Source: Dermacentor variabilis
Taxonomy: Eukaryota; Arthropoda; Arachnida; Ixodida; Ixodidae
DNA length: 64,000 nucleotides
NCBI RefSeq assembly: GCF_050947875.1
Contig: NW_027460335.1
Span: 9,377,928 to 9,441,927 of the forward strand
Direction: 5' to 3'
Positions 10,695-22,060 of this stretch are shown piece after piece. The notes under the pieces were generated by a model. The model was not told the origin of the DNA. It saw only the letters and a list, made by a program, of their open reading frames with translations, and did no database searches. Every line of letters starts with the position of its first letter. The first letter of the stretch is position 1. The translations under genes and the position numbers were made by a program.

Positions 10695-11671
10695 GTTAGG
10701 AGGCCAAAAGGAGCATATACAGTGCTGAAAAGCGGGCACGTCCTGTGCTACCGGGGCTTAGCGGAGAGACGACAACTAGGAGTCGGATTCCTGATTAATA
10801 AGGATATAGCTGGTAACATACAGGAATTCTACAGCATTAACGAGAGGGTGGCAGGTCTTGTTGTGAAACTTAAGCAGAGGTACAAATTGAAGGCCGTACA
10901 GGTCTACGCCCCTACATCCAGTCATGATGACCAGGAAGGCGAAAGCTTCTGTGAAGACGTGGAATCGGCGATGTGTAAAGTCAAAACAAAATACAATATG
11001 CTAATGGGCGACTTTGATGCCAGCGTAGGCAAGAAGCAGGCTGGAGACAAGTCAGTGGGGGGATATGGCATAGGCTCTAGCAATAGCAGGGGAGAGTTAT
11101 TAGTAGAGTTTGCAGAAAAGGATAGTATGCGGATAATGAATGCCTTCTTCCGCAAGTGGGATAGCCAAAAGTGGACGCGGAGGAGCCCGAATGGCGAGAC
11201 TAGAAATGAAATAGACCTTAAGCTCTGCGCTAACCCTGGCAGCATACAAGATGTGGACGTGCTCAGCAAGGTGCGCAGCAGTGGCCATAGGATGGAAGAA
11301 CTCGAATTAGCCTAGACTTGAGGAGGGAACGGAAGAAATTCGCACATAAGAAGCCGATCAATGAGTTATCGGTAAGAGGAAAACTAGAGGAATTCCGGAT
11401 CAAGCTACAGAACAGGTATTCAGCCTTAACTCAGGAAGAGGACCTTAGTGTTGAAGATATGAACGACAATCTCGTGGGCATCATTAACGACTGTGCAATG
11501 GAAGTCGGTGGTAACTCCGCTAGGCAGGATACCAGTAAACAATCGCAGGAGACGAAAGATCTGATCAAGAAATGCCAGTGTATGAGAGCCTCTAACCCTA
11601 CAGCTAGAATAGAACTGGCAGAACTTTCCAAGTTAATCAACAAGCATATGACAGCTGTATAAGAAAGTATA

Positions 11672-11675
11672 ATAT
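11672..11675. repeat. Target-site duplication ATAT of the gypsy insertion (left)
   Basis: ATAT here and again at 16810-16813. RTE copy 2 has a single TATAATATGGAT at this point, so joining the flanks with one ATAT restores the RTE sequence. Four bases is the usual size for Ty3/gypsy. Confidence 0.85.
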
Positions 11676-11843
11676 TGTTACGTGTAGAAAGACACAGACG
11701 AAAGAGGCTATTTGCAGGCTATTTACACTGGACTGGAGCCAGAGCACAAGGCCGACATTCACTCGCGCCAAGGGCACAGACCCACATCATCGTCGTTCTC
11801 GCGGCGGCTCGTGCATTGAGCATCGCTCGATGTTATCGTAATA
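11676..11843 (-). repeat. Ty3/gypsy 3' LTR
   Basis: 168 bp, matching 16644-16809 with about a dozen substitutions and one 2-bp indel (roughly 7 percent divergence, counted by eye), so the insertion is old. On the minus strand it ends in ..CGTAACA. Just inside it lies a short purine tract (AGGGAGTAG, 11844-11852, minus strand), the likely polypurine tract. Confidence 0.88.
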
Positions 11844-11885
11844 CTACTCCCTGGCGGCAAAAGCACCGTCATGGTGCTGTTAAAT

Positions 11886-13289
11886 ATCCTAGGGGCGTAA
11901 AGAGTTGTAGGGTTTGAGTCGGGCGACGTGGACAATGTCACTGGTGGTCACAGCAGAGGACGTAGTGGGCGTGGCAAGAGCGATTTCGTAGGCGACATCG
12001 CTCACTTGGCGATGCACGTGATATGGGCCCGTATAGCAGGAAAGCAGTTTTTCACAAAGGCCAACTTAACGCGATGGTGACCAAAGCAACACGAGGGTGC
12101 CGGACCCAAAATGGACATCACGGTGACGGAGGTCGTAGCGATGCTTTTGTTTGCCTTGAGAGACTTGTAGACGAGTGCGCGCAAGTTGGCGAGCATGCTC
12201 AGCATGGGCGATAGCATCACGGGCATAAGCGCTAGTTGATGCTGTGGTGGATGGAAGCACAGTGTCGATTAGTAGCGTCGGTTCACGGCCATACAAGAGG
12301 AGGTAAAAAGGAGAAAAGCCAGCAGTGTCGAGACGGGAAGAGTTGTACGCAAAGGTGATGTAAGGTAGAGCCTGGTTCCAGTCACGGTGGTCGCCTGAAA
12401 CGTATTTGGATAGCACGTCTGTAAGGGTGCGGTTGAAACGCTCAGTGAGGCCGTTTGTTTGAGGGTGGTAGGAGGTGGTAAATTTATGCTGTATTGAGCA
12501 GGCACGCATGATGTCGTCAATCACTTTGGCTAAGAACGTACGGCCACGGTCTGTTAGCAATTGACGCGGAGCACCAGGAATCAAAATGACATGACGCAGG
12601 AGGAAGTCGGCAACATCAGTTGCGCAACTGGTCGGAAGAGTGCATGTTACGGCGTAGCGGCCCACGTAGTCCGCCGCGACTGCAACCCACTTGTTTCCTG
12701 ATGTAGATTCCGGAAATGGGCCGAGAATGTCTAAGCCGACACGATGGAAGGGCTTGGGAGGGATTTCGAGCGGCTGCAGGTAACCAGCGGCGAGCTGGGA
12801 AGTCTTCTTGCGTCGTTGGCAAAGTTCACAAGCAGCGACGTAACGTCGTACGGAACGGGCAAGGCCCGACCAGAAAAAACTGCGACGTACATGGTCACAG
12901 GTTCGAGACACGCCGAGGTGTCCTGCCGTTGGTGCGTCGTGAAGCTCTTTTAGAACGGTTGAGCGGATGTGTTTAGGTATGACAAGTAGGTAGTCAGAGC
13001 CGTCCTGATGAGTGTTACGACGGTACAGAGTACGGTCGCGGAGGACGAAGAGGCGTAGTGTGGCGTCGGCCGCAGAGTGTTCAAAACGGCCGATGAGTGC
13101 TCTGATGTAGGCGTCACGACGTTGCTCGTCGGCGAAATGAAGCAGCTGGGACACAGAGAGTATGCAAGCAGCACTGGTAATATTGGAGGAGTCAGGGTCG
13201 TCAACAGGGTAACGCGACAAGCTGTCAGCGTCTTTGTGCAGGCGGCCAGACTTGTAGACCACGGAATATGAAAATTCTTGTAGCCTCAA
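11886..13289 (-). pseudogene. Gypsy integrase (open core, stop before C-terminal domain)
   Basis: An open frame of 407 codons runs from 13289 to 12066. It begins with the end of RNase H (KSGRLHKDADSLSRYP). A complete HHCC zinc finger follows (H..AGHLG..CDHVRR..CELCQRRK). Next is the DDE core: the first Asp in LDILGPFP/ADYVGRYAV, the second in LLTDRGRTF, and the Glu in NGLTERFNR. The frame ends with a stop after LLWSPSR, where related elements continue. The C-terminal domain (VGLCEKLLSCYTGPYHV, then VHVARLKPYNS) is still readable to about 11886. Confidence 0.88.
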
Positions 13290-14412
13290 AGCCCATCGAC
13301 CAAGCCAGCCTGTAGGATCTCTTAGCGATGAGAGCCAGCACAGAGCATGATGGTCAGTGACTACGGAAAAAGGACGACCGTAAAGGTAAGGACGGAACTT
13401 CGCAACCGCCCAGGCTACAGCAAGTCATTCTCGTTTCGTAATGGAATAGTTGCGCTCCGACGGTGTGAGGAGGCGGCTCGCATAAGCAATAACGCGATCC
13501 TGGCCACGCTGACGCTGGGCTAAGACGGCACCTACGCCATGACCGCTGGCATCTGTGCGCAATTCTATAGGGGCATCACGGTCGAAGTGGGCGAGAATGG
13601 GTGGTGAGGAGAGAAGAGTAACGAGACGAGAGAAGGCGGCGGCTTCTGCAGTACCCCACGAGAATTGTACGCCTTTCTTCAAAAGATTAGTGAGGGGTCT
13701 AGCAATTGCCGCAAAATCTTGAATAAAACGACGAAAGTACGAGCATAGCCCTAGAAAACTTCGAACGTCTGTGGCTGTCTTCGGAACCGGAAAGTCTCAG
13801 ACAGCGCGAGTTTTGTCGGGATCAGGTTTGACTCCGGAAGCGTCAACGAGGTGGCCCAGGACAGTAATTTGGCGGCGGCCGAAATGACCTTTGGTCGAGT
13901 TAAGTTGCAGCTTCGCCTTTCGAAATACCTCAAGAATAGCTGTTAGACGCTCCAGGTGAGTGTCGAACGTGGGCAGGAAGACGATGAGGTCGTCGAGGTA
14001 GCCGAGACATGTGGACCATTTGAAACCTCGGAACAAGGAGTCCATCATACACTCAAAGGTGGCAGGGGCGTTGCATAATCCAAACGGCATTGCCTTAAAC
14101 TGGTATAGGCCATCAGGTGTGACAAACGCGGTTTTTTCTCTGTCCATATCGTCAACAGCAGTCTTCCAGTATCCAGAACGAAGATCTATAGAAGAGAAAT
14201 AGCTGGAACCGTGGAGGCAGTCAAGGGCGTCGTCTATGCGTGGGAGCGGGTAGACGTCCTTCTTAGTAATGTTGTTCAGATGACGGTAGTCTACACAGAA
14301 GCGCCACGTGCCATCCCTCTTCTTACACTACAGGTGACGCCCAGGGACTCGAAGAAGGCTCAATGATGTTTTTGTCTAGCATTTTGTTCACTTCACTTTG
14401 AATTACTTGACG
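13290..14412 (-). pseudogene. Gypsy reverse transcriptase and RNase H with stops
   Basis: The RT palm is readable: RFCVDYRHLN near 14300, IDLRSGYW, FVTPDGLYQFKAMPFGLCNAPATF at 14120-14060, and the catalytic YLDD near 14000. It continues through GHLVDASGVKPDP into RNase H (ELRTDASGHGVGAVL near 13560; [12 protein letters not shown] near 13350). Breaks: a stop after RVSAS (about 14413), a small deletion in the VVLVKKKDG segment (about 14330), a stop after TRAV (about 13797) and a stop after ITKRE (about 13425). Two look like single-base changes. Confidence 0.88.
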
Positions 14413-15400
14413 TTACGACGCAGAAACTCGATAGGGTCGTCGGTGAATAGGAGTAGCATCACCAGGAAGTATCCGATGCTTGACCGCGAGCGTCTGGTCT
14501 AAAGGGCGATCGTCGAACACGAAAATATCTCTGTAGGACGATAATACTTGGTGAACGTCTTCAGCCTGCGCTGAAGACAGGTCCGTCGCAACTTTTTTTT
14601 TATTCTTGGGATCGGCGGCCAAGGCGGGCCCGATGGGCCTGCTAAGCTGGCAAGAAGCATCGGTCGATAACGCTGCCACGTATTGGCCGCCGAGACAATC
14701 AACGTTGGCAAGGCAACTACCTTGCGGTAGAGTTTGCTTTGCCAATCCAAAGTTAAAGATAGGCATGAAAGCGCGGTTCGTAGTAATAGTAAGTATACTG
14801 TGAGGCACGGTAACGTCATACTGTAGTGGAATTTGATGCAGAGGTGCGACGAGGTAATCGCCATCAGGGACTGGTGGGGAAGACAAGAGTTCAATGTAGG
14901 CTATTGATTTTGGCGGCACGCGAATAAAGCCGGTGGGGCGTAGGCGGCACTGGGGTGCGTCAGAAAGTTCTGCGAGAATCGGCAACTCAAGGCGAAGCGT
15001 ACTGGCAGAGCAGTCAATAAGAGCAGAATGCGGGGAGAGAAAATCGAGTCCAAGAATGAGGTCGTGGGGGCAATGAGCAATCACGGTGAAGAGGACAGGA
15101 GTGTGGCGGCCTGCGATGCTGACACGTGCCGTACACATGCCGATGACAGGCACAGTACCGCCATCCGCAACGCGGACGACCCGTGTCGACGCTGGGGTGA
15201 GGAGCTTGTTCAGTCGCCGTCGGATGGCAGCACTCATGATAGAAAGATGTGCCCCTGTATCGATGAGTGCCGTGACAGGATAGCCATCAACGTCAACGTC
15301 AAGAAGATTTTGGTTCGTGTTTAACGTGAGCAAAGGATTTGAGGGCAGTGTCGACAACTCAGCTGCACCTCCAGAAGCTGCAGTGCCTAGTTTTCCGGCT
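14413..15400 (-). CDS. Gypsy protease and linker
   Basis: Open from just after the gag stop to 14413. Near the start is the aspartic protease active site ALIDTGAHLSIMS, followed later by DLILGLDFL, the second hallmark of retropepsins. The frame is -1 relative to gag; the zone GGAAAAC next to the gag stop could serve a frameshift, but it is not a canonical slippery heptamer. The protease would act on the Gag-Pol precursor in virus-like particles. Confidence 0.85.
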
Positions 15401-16571
15401 GGGCCCGTGAGGCGATAGGCGGCGAAGAGAAGCGGCGGGGTTGGGACGAACGAGAGTGATGGCGTCGAGGTGAGAGCGAGTGGCCGTAGCGAAGGTTCGG
15501 AGCAGGGACATCAGCGGCAGTGGGTTCATGGCGGGTGGCATAGAGAACAGAAGGTCCAAAGGTGCGGGAATAAGTGGCGGCGTATGTCTGAGGAGGCGGT
15601 GGCCATCGGTTGGGACAGTGACGAGTGACGTGGCCGATGCGACAGCAGTGGAAGCAGATTGGTATGTCATCAGGGGTACGCCATTCGGACGGGTTGCGGC
15701 GAGATGTGGTAGAAAAGGACTGTTGGGGTCGAGGAGGGCCGGTAGAGAGCTGGGGAACGCTGGGTTGAGATGTTGAACACACGGAGTTCAGACCCATGTT
15801 CTCAAATTCCTGCCTGACTACGGCCTGAATCATAGCAATCGTGGTTGCTGGCAGATCGGGAGGCGTCGTGGAGGAAGCTGTCGAACAGGTGGCCTCGAGC
15901 TCACGGCGAACAATACGGGTGACGTCTTCACAGGTGGTGGCCTGGCGTGGTCGACACTCACATGCCGGCGTAGCAGCGGTGTTGGGTAGCCGCGTGATGT
16001 GATGTGTGATACGACGGCTCTTGGCTTGTTCAAGGCGACGGCATGCTTTAATGATGGCGTCGATTGTCGAGACGCTGCCCAAAACAAGCAAATCGAAAGC
16101 GTCGTCGGCGATGCCTTTTAGAACATGTGACACTTTATCTGCTTCGGACATAATATCATCAGCTTTGCGGCATAGAGCCAAGACGTCGAATATGTGTGGA
16201 ACGTACGGCTCTGGTGATGTCTGAACACGAGACGCAAGAGCCTTTCTCGCGGTAACCTTGCGGCCAACGGGGCCGCCGAACAGTTCCCGTAGCTTTTCTT
16301 TGAAAGTGTCCCAACTGCTTATCTCGTTGTCATGCGTCTGGTACCACACGCGGGGGGTGCCGCCAAGATAAAAGGTGACATTGGCGAGCATAATGGTTGG
16401 GTCCCACCTGTTATTAGCACTGACATGTTCATATAGCTTGATCCCTTCGTCAGCGTCCTGTCCTTCTAGGCCAGAGAACACACCAGGGTCGCGATGTTGG
16501 GCAACCGTGACGATTGGAGCAGTCGGACCAGCCGAAGCCGTTGCAGAGGCGGGCTCGTCACCGGGAGGCAT
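15387..16571 (-). CDS. Gypsy Gag
   Basis: Intact 394-codon frame starting with an ATG in MPPGDEP. It holds a capsid-like middle (WYQTHDNEISSWDTFKEKLR, then a block ending VSHVLKGIADDAFDLL) and one CCHC zinc knuckle CFHCCRIGHVTRHC near residue 302, which binds RNA. The C-terminal end is basic and rich in Ser/Arg/Pro. Gag keeping its frame while pol is broken is unremarkable in an old copy. Confidence 0.88.
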   Translation of the reverse strand: MPPGDEPASATASAGPTAPIVTVAQHRDPGVFSGLEGQDADEGIKLYEHVSANNRWDPTIMLANVTFYLGGTPRVWYQTHDNEISSWDTFKEKLRELFGGPVGRKVTARKALASRVQTSPEPYVPHIFDVLALCRKADDIMSEADKVSHVLKGIADDAFDLLVLGSVSTIDAIIKACRRLEQAKSRRITHHITRLPNTAATPACECRPRQATTCEDVTRIVRRELEATCSTASSTTPPDLPATTIAMIQAVVRQEFENMGLNSVCSTSQPSVPQLSTGPPRPQQSFSTTSRRNPSEWRTPDDIPICFHCCRIGHVTRHCPNRWPPPPQTYAATYSRTFGPSVLYATRHEPTAADVPAPNLRYGHSLSPRRHHSRSSQPRRFSSPPIASRAQPEN

Positions 16572-16643
16572 GGTGACAAGCTCGATGTACCGACCACTCC
16601 GGTGTTCCGTGGCGACGACGGGGATCGCTGACCTCCACCAGAA

Positions 16644-16809
16644 TGTTACGTGTAGAAAGACAGACGAAAGAGACTATTTACAGGCTATTTACACTGGACT
16701 GGAGCAAGAGCACCAGGCCGACATTCACTCGCGCCAAGAACACAGACCCACTTCGTCGTCGTTCTCGCGGCGGCTCGTCCCTTGAGCATCGCTCGATGAT
16801 ATCGCAATA
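16644..16809 (-). repeat. Ty3/gypsy 5' LTR
   Basis: 166 bp, partner of 11676-11843. It is followed to the right by the second ATAT of the TSD (16810-16813) and then by RTE sequence. Confidence 0.88.
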
Positions 16810-18549
16810 ATATGGATTGAATTGAACATGCTCTCAGGAACGGAGGAAGCCTAAAGGAAGTGAAGAAGAAACTAGGAATAGGCAAGAATCTGATGTATGC
16901 GTTAAGAGACAAAGCCGGCAATATCCTTACTGATATGGATGAGATCGTTCAAGTGGCTGAGGAGTTCTATAGGGATTTATACAGCACCAGTGGCGCCCAC
17001 CACGATACTGGAAGAGAGAATAGTCTAGAGGAATTCGAATCCTCACAAGTAACGCCGAAAGAAGTAAACAAACCTTGGGAGCTATTTAAAGGGGGAAGGC
17101 AGCTAGGGACGATCAGGTAACAGCAGATTCGTTGAAAGATGGTGGGCAGATAGTTCTAGAAAAACTGGCCACCCTGTATAAGCAATGCCTCATGACTTCG
17201 AGCGTAGCGGAATATTGGAAGAATGCTAACATAACTTTAATCCATAAGAAAGTGAAGGCCAATGACTTGAAAAATTATAGACCGATGAGCTTTCTGTCCG
17301 TTGCCTACAAAGTATTTATTAAGGTAATTGCAAATAGAATGATGAACACCTTAGACTTCCGTCATTCAAAGGACCAGGCAGGATTCCGTAAAAGCTACTC
17401 AACAACAGACCATATTCACACTCTCAATCAGGTGACAGGAAAATGTGCGGAATATAACCAACCCTTATTTATAGCTTTCATTGATTACGAGAAAGCGTTT
17501 TATTCAGTCGAGACCTCAGCAGTCATGGAGGCATTGCGGAATCAGGGCGTAGACGAGCCGTATGTAAATATACTGAGAGATATCTATAGCGGCTCCACAG
17601 CCACCATAGTGCTCCACAAAGAAAGCTACAAAATCCCAATAAAGAAAGGCGTCAGGCAGGGACATGCGATCTCTCCAATGCTATTCACAGCGTGTTTACA
17701 GGAGGTATTCAGAAACCTGGATTGCGAAGAATTGGGGATAGGAGTTAATGTAGAATACCTTAGTAACCTGTGATTCGCTGATGATATTGCCTTGCTTATT
17801 AACTCAGGGTACCAACTGCAACCCATGCTCACTAACCTGGAGAGGCAAAGCAGAAGGGTGGGCCTAAAATTATTCTGCAGAAAACTAAAGTAATGTTTAA
17901 CAGTCTCGGAAGAGAACAGCAGTTTACGATAGGTAGCGAGGCAGTGGAAGTGGTAAGGGAATAAATCTACTTAGGACAGGAAGTGACTGCGGATTCGGAT
18001 CATGAGACTGAAGTAATCAGAAGAATAAGAATGGGCTGGGGTGCGTTTGGCAGGTATTCTCAGGTCATTAACAGCAGGTTGCCATTATCCCTCAAGAGAA
18101 AAGCGTATAACAGCTGTTTCTTACCAGTATTCACATGCGGGGCAGAAACCTGGAGCCTTACGCAAAGGGTTGTACTTAAATTGAGGACGAAGCAACGAGC
18201 TTTGAAAATAATAATGGTCGATGTAACGTTAAGGGATAAGAAAAGAGCAGATTGGGTGAGGGAGCAAACGCGAGGTAATGATATCTTAGTTGAAATCAAG
18301 AAAAAGAAATGGGGCATGGGCAGGACATGTAATGAGGAGGGATGATAACCGATGGTCATTAAGGGTTACGGACTGTATTCCAAGCGAAGGGAAGCGTAGC
18401 AGGGGGCGGCAGCAAGTTAGGTGGGCGGATGAGATTAAGAAGTTCGCAGATACAACATGGCCACAATTAGTACATGACCGGGGTAGTCGGAAGTATGAGA
18501 GAGGCCTTTGCCCTGTAGTGGGCGTAACCAGGCTGATGATGATGATGAT
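16810..18549 (+). pseudogene. RTE LINE copy 1, right part (RT and C-terminal domain)
   Basis: Continues the element cut at 11675. The RT motifs are NYRPMSFLSVAYKVF, then FIDYEKAFYSVE in place of the usual FDSVE, then KGVRQGHAISPMLF. FADD is interrupted by a frameshift and stop near 17772 (the DNA still reads TTCGCTGATGAT). The C-terminal domain follows (VTCGAETWSLT, RGRQQVRWADEIKKF). The 3' end is a (TGA)n run, TGATGATGATGATGATC, at 18533-18550, typical of RTE elements. Several frameshifts make it inactive. Confidence 0.88.
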
Positions 18550-18550
18550 C

Positions 18551-19415
18551 ATGAGAAAAACGCATCGATTAACAGCCAAGTAAATGCTCAAAACTGCGCA
18601 ATTGCTGCTATGTAACACTCTTTATGCTACGTGAGCACTTAAAGCGCTGTCATATTTTTGTAATGAATTGTTCAGCAACTTTATCAATGTCTATGATTCA
18701 GGGCTATGCAGCGCACGATTATTGTTGTTTATACTGAAACGCCGTAAGATGTTTTTTAATTAAACCCAATAATCTTTACACGAACTAACATTTACTGATT
18801 TCAACAAAATTCGAGGACTCCTAAGCACGCCTTACGATGTTATGAATGTGAAAGCATTAATCTCCACTTGAACGCCGCTGAGCGGTCCTTCGAGTTATGA
18901 ACTCTTCGCGGGCAAGTTAACTCGTTGAGACGCTTGACCAACGCTACCAAGACAGCTAAGGCCGGCACAACTCGAACTGGGGCGCCAAGCTACACTCTTA
19001 AGCAAAATTACACCGTTTTGTTCGTATCTTGCCAAACAACAATAATTGTCATTTGTCTTGGCCACATTTTTTTTCGGTAACGCTGCCAGCGCAGTACCTC
19101 CAAGCAACGAACGACATGTGTTTTATCAGTAAGACAGAGCATGCTCAACAGGAAAGTCGCGAGCGCAGCGTTTTGAAGAAAGCAAACGCAATTAAGGCAG
19201 ATGATTATTTCTGTGCTGCAAATATACACCCCAAAGGGCGTACATTTCTGTGAGAGTGTACCTTTTCCGGCTACCACATGTACTAATGGGGACGCTCCAG
19301 TGCAAGTGGTGGTGATTTTGACATTACTGCTTTCATCACGTCGTGATTGGCAAGAGAAATTTCTGTCCAAGTATAATAATGTCATCAAGCGTAGTGCACA
19401 GGCGTGCTAACTAGG
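18551..19415. other. No gene; possible repeat shared with 58215-58275
   Basis: No coding signal. A stretch near 18838-18905 (GTGAAAGCATTAA, TTGAACGCCGC, CCTTCGAGTT) loosely matches 58215-58275 on the same strand, suggesting an unnamed shared repeat. Confidence 0.35.
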
Positions 19416-19418
19416 ATG

Positions 19419-19496
19419 TGCTGGTTCAGCCCAGTGGTTATAAACCCGGCTTCTGAGCATGGGGTCGTAGGTTCAAAACTCACTACCATGAAAGTT
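19419..19496 (+). repeat. tRNA-like SINE fragment
   Basis: TGGTTCAGCCCAGTGGTTA resembles a tRNA A box with a small internal duplication, and GGTCGTAGGTTCAAAACTC resembles a B box, spaced as in a tRNA-derived SINE. No cloverleaf with a good acceptor stem can be drawn, so it is not called a tRNA gene. Confidence 0.5.
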
Positions 19497-19830
19497 TCTT
19501 TATCGGATTTGTTGTTTTTGATACATTAATTTCCTTTCAGCGATTGCCGAGGCAAAATTAAAACCCAGTCGAGAGCTTGCATCGACGAGTAACGCGCGCA
19601 TAGTACATGCTTCCGAAAGTAAGGGTGAAGTGGCGTCGCGGCGATGCTTTGTCTCCCCATGCGACAGCTGGTGTGGGAGCACGCTAGCAGTAGGCGCAGT
19701 AGGTTACGTGCCGCCGCAGCCAATGAGAATTTAGATACCGCTTCGCGGCTACAGACACCGTCTTTGTCGCTCGATGGGCCATCTAATGCTCTCGCATCAA
19801 CAAAGACAAGCAGCTTCACCGACGTAGTAT

Positions 19831-19970
19831 GCAAAAAAATGAGAACCATTCCACTCTGTGAAGATGGAATGGCAGCGAATGCACTCTGATTTTCGTTTGA
19901 GAACATTGACTGTCATCAGCTTTCGCTGCCATTCCATCTTCGCAGAGTGAAATGGTGCTCATTTTTTGCG
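19831..19970. repeat. Inverted repeat, arms of about 48 bp
   Basis: The left arm (19831-19879) and right arm (about 19922-19969) are near-perfect reverse complements, each with a GCTGCCATTCCATCTTC-type core and an outer poly-A/poly-T run. They are separated by about 42 bases. Probably a degenerate hairpin DNA element or part of a larger repeat. Confidence 0.7.
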
Positions 19971-21020
19971 TTGCGAGTTGAGTTGGTGTCGTGGATCGTT
20001 GGGAGCAGGCCGGGCTCGCGATTGTCGTGTTCGTCCAGTACTGCGGGAACGGTCATCGGTGGTCGTTTCGTGCCGGCACCGTTTACATTCTCGTCGCTGT
20101 TCCCCCCGGTGCTCCTCGTGACCATTTTGTTCTTCTGGTGTACGAAATATACATGTCTGCCCCACCGATAACGCAGCTCTTTTTAGCTCTTTTTTGATAG
20201 TACTCCTGAATGATCTTGCGCTTTTTAAGCACAACACTTATTAAGGACGATTCTACCCGACATCGGTACTTTCAGTTCGTCTGTTAGTAGTGTAGCTGCA
20301 GACATGGTCTGCACTTTCAGTTCATCTGTTTGTAGTGTTCCTGCAGACCTGACTTGACTTAGTCATAAGGTCTGCTCTTAGCATGAGTATGACTCTTTTA
20401 ATGCATATTATGACAATGTAACTTATAAAGAATGGATATCCGTGTTCCACCTGAATGCACGAGATATCAGAAATAAGCGGGAAAAAGTGTAATAGGCGCT
20501 TAAGAATATCAAATGCATATTTGCCATTGCATGTTTCTTCGAAACATGGTTTACAGAACAGGATAGTCCACACCGATTTGATGGGTATGCGTATGAAGGT
20601 TTAAGAAGAAACTGTAGTCCCGGCGGCGGTCTTGCCATGTATGTCAAAAGGTGTATCCAGTATGATGTATTACGTGAATATACTGTCATGAATAAAAATG
20701 TAGAATATCTTGTTATTCCTACAAAATGCTAGTACTTCTGTGTTATCTACAGGCCGCCCTGCGGCAGCAAGATACATTTTCTTAAATTCGCAGAAGAACC
20801 CTCAAAATATTTAAGTAATAGTGATGCTATGTTCTTGATTACCGGTTCTGTGAATATATATGTGCTTGAAAATTATGTAGGCACAAGGGAATTCAAAAAT
20901 ATAAACAAATCTTACACATGTGATAACCTTATCGACTTATCGACGTGGATCAGGGCAGATAATGCAATGTTACTTGGTGTTTGTATCACAAATATGTTCT
21001 GCCAGGACGCGACTGCTGTG

Positions 21021-22060
21021 GCCCTATAACATAAAACTATTCCAATATCTTTTTATTCCAATCTCCTGACGTCAAATTTGCGTAACCGGCAACGCAAGCA
21101 TCGGATGTTCACACGCGCCAGCGTTGTCTGAACCAACCTATCAAGCGCTCTCCTTGTTCATAGGAGGTCGCTTTTGTTTGCTTGAAAAACGAATAAGATT
21201 GCCTACGCTCAACGGCTTGTCTTATCTCATTGGCTGAAAAGAGGCGACGAGCACGCTCAAGTGGAGGGGGATCTCATGGGGCCTAGCCACTGCACTGAAA
21301 ACCGATAACCGGATGAAGTGGCTGGTGCCGGTGTCTGCGATTTGTCTGCTTTCCATTATTTTACTTGCGTTGGCTGGTCGAAAATCGCAGCGGCATGCAA
21401 CGAAAGCTTAAGAATGACGCTCAAACGTATCCTCAGCACAGAAGAGTTGGCAGCATGAGGTCGTAAAGGCGCCGAAAGTGCTGGAAAATGTTCCTCGGCC
21501 ACGCAAGAAGTTTTATTATACGCAAATAAACTCATGCTTTCTGACACGTGCGAGTAGCCAGTGCCTGAGCGATCGGCGGCGGCCATCTTTTATTCCTTTC
21601 GGAACGGGGCACCCTGCGGCTATTCAGAAGAAAACTCAGTTTTCTTCGGCATAATAATGCATCTTTAATGTGTACACGCCACCTTGACGCTGTGAGTTTT
21701 TGCGGTTTTGTGACGTGGTTGTGACAGGCAGGTGAAGTGGGTGCAGCCCGATAGCTTCTGACCAATAGCCGAGGGCTAATCGCGAAAATGCCTCGAATCA
21801 GAAATAACTATTTTGCTTTTGTTCGGTCAAATCATGCATAATCAGTGTGTACACGCCATATCAGATGGGGAGCTACCGCGGTTTTCGTGACGTCGCGTCA
21901 CAGCCAGGCGAAGTGGGGGTCACTTCGCCTGGCAGTGACGCGACGTCACGAAAACCGCGATAGCTTTGAGGCGGTCCCAAAAAGTTTTTCACCAATCGCG
22001 TAGGGCTGATTGCAGAAATGGAATAGAAAAGTTTGGAATAGTTTTACGTTATAGCGCCCC
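21021..22060. mobile_element. TIR-type nonautonomous DNA element in the LINE
   Basis: The ends are inverted: left 21025-21060 (CTATAACATAAAACTATTCC, then TTTTTATTCCA) and right 22018-22056, whose reverse complement reads CTATAACGTAAAACTATTCC and then TTTTCTATTCCA. It sits between endonuclease and RT linker of the LINE and encodes nothing recognisable. It contains direct and inverted repeats around GTGACGTCGCGTCAC, including the palindrome at 21871-21965. A clean TSD was not found. It looks like a MITE-like element of about 1 kb. Confidence 0.65.
21871..21965. repeat. Long palindrome, 45-bp arms, 5-base loop
   Basis: Arms 21871-21915 and 21921-21965 pair at 43 of 45 positions around GGGGT. 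A related but unpaired version lies at about 21690-21750 (GTGACGTGGTTGTGACAGGCAGGTGAAGTG), so an internal repeat was probably duplicated in inverted orientation. Confidence 0.88.

Larger units (their letters stand above)
10450..11675 (+). pseudogene. RTE LINE copy 1, left part (endonuclease)
   Basis: Nonautonomous remnant of an RTE/BovB-type LINE, nearly collinear with copy 2 (26306-29134). It covers the N-terminal endonuclease: WDIIGLSEVRR start, VVQVYAPT-like strand, a MGDFDASVG block where copy 2 has MGDFNARVG, and an RNEIDLKLC block. A SINE piece is inserted at 10559-10694. One base is missing near 11295 relative to copy 2, shifting the frame. The element is then cut at 11675 by a gypsy insertion and resumes at 16810. 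The changed GDFN motif suggests relaxed selection. Confidence 0.88.
11676..16809 (-). mobile_element. Complete but inactive Ty3/gypsy retrotransposon nested in RTE copy 1
   Basis: LTR, gag, protease, RT/RNase H, integrase and LTR stand in Ty3/gypsy order on the minus strand, about 5.1 kb, with a 4-bp ATAT TSD. There is no envelope-like frame, so it is a plain retrotransposon. A likely primer-binding site starts with TGG three bases inside the 5' LTR (about 16640 leftwards). Pol lies in the -1 frame relative to gag. At least five in-frame stops and one indel in pol make it unable to move on its own. Confidence 0.9.

Noticed and set aside
11676..16809. Endogenous retrovirus with envelope
   Set aside because: Between integrase and the 3' LTR there is room only for the integrase C-terminal end; no envelope-like frame exists.
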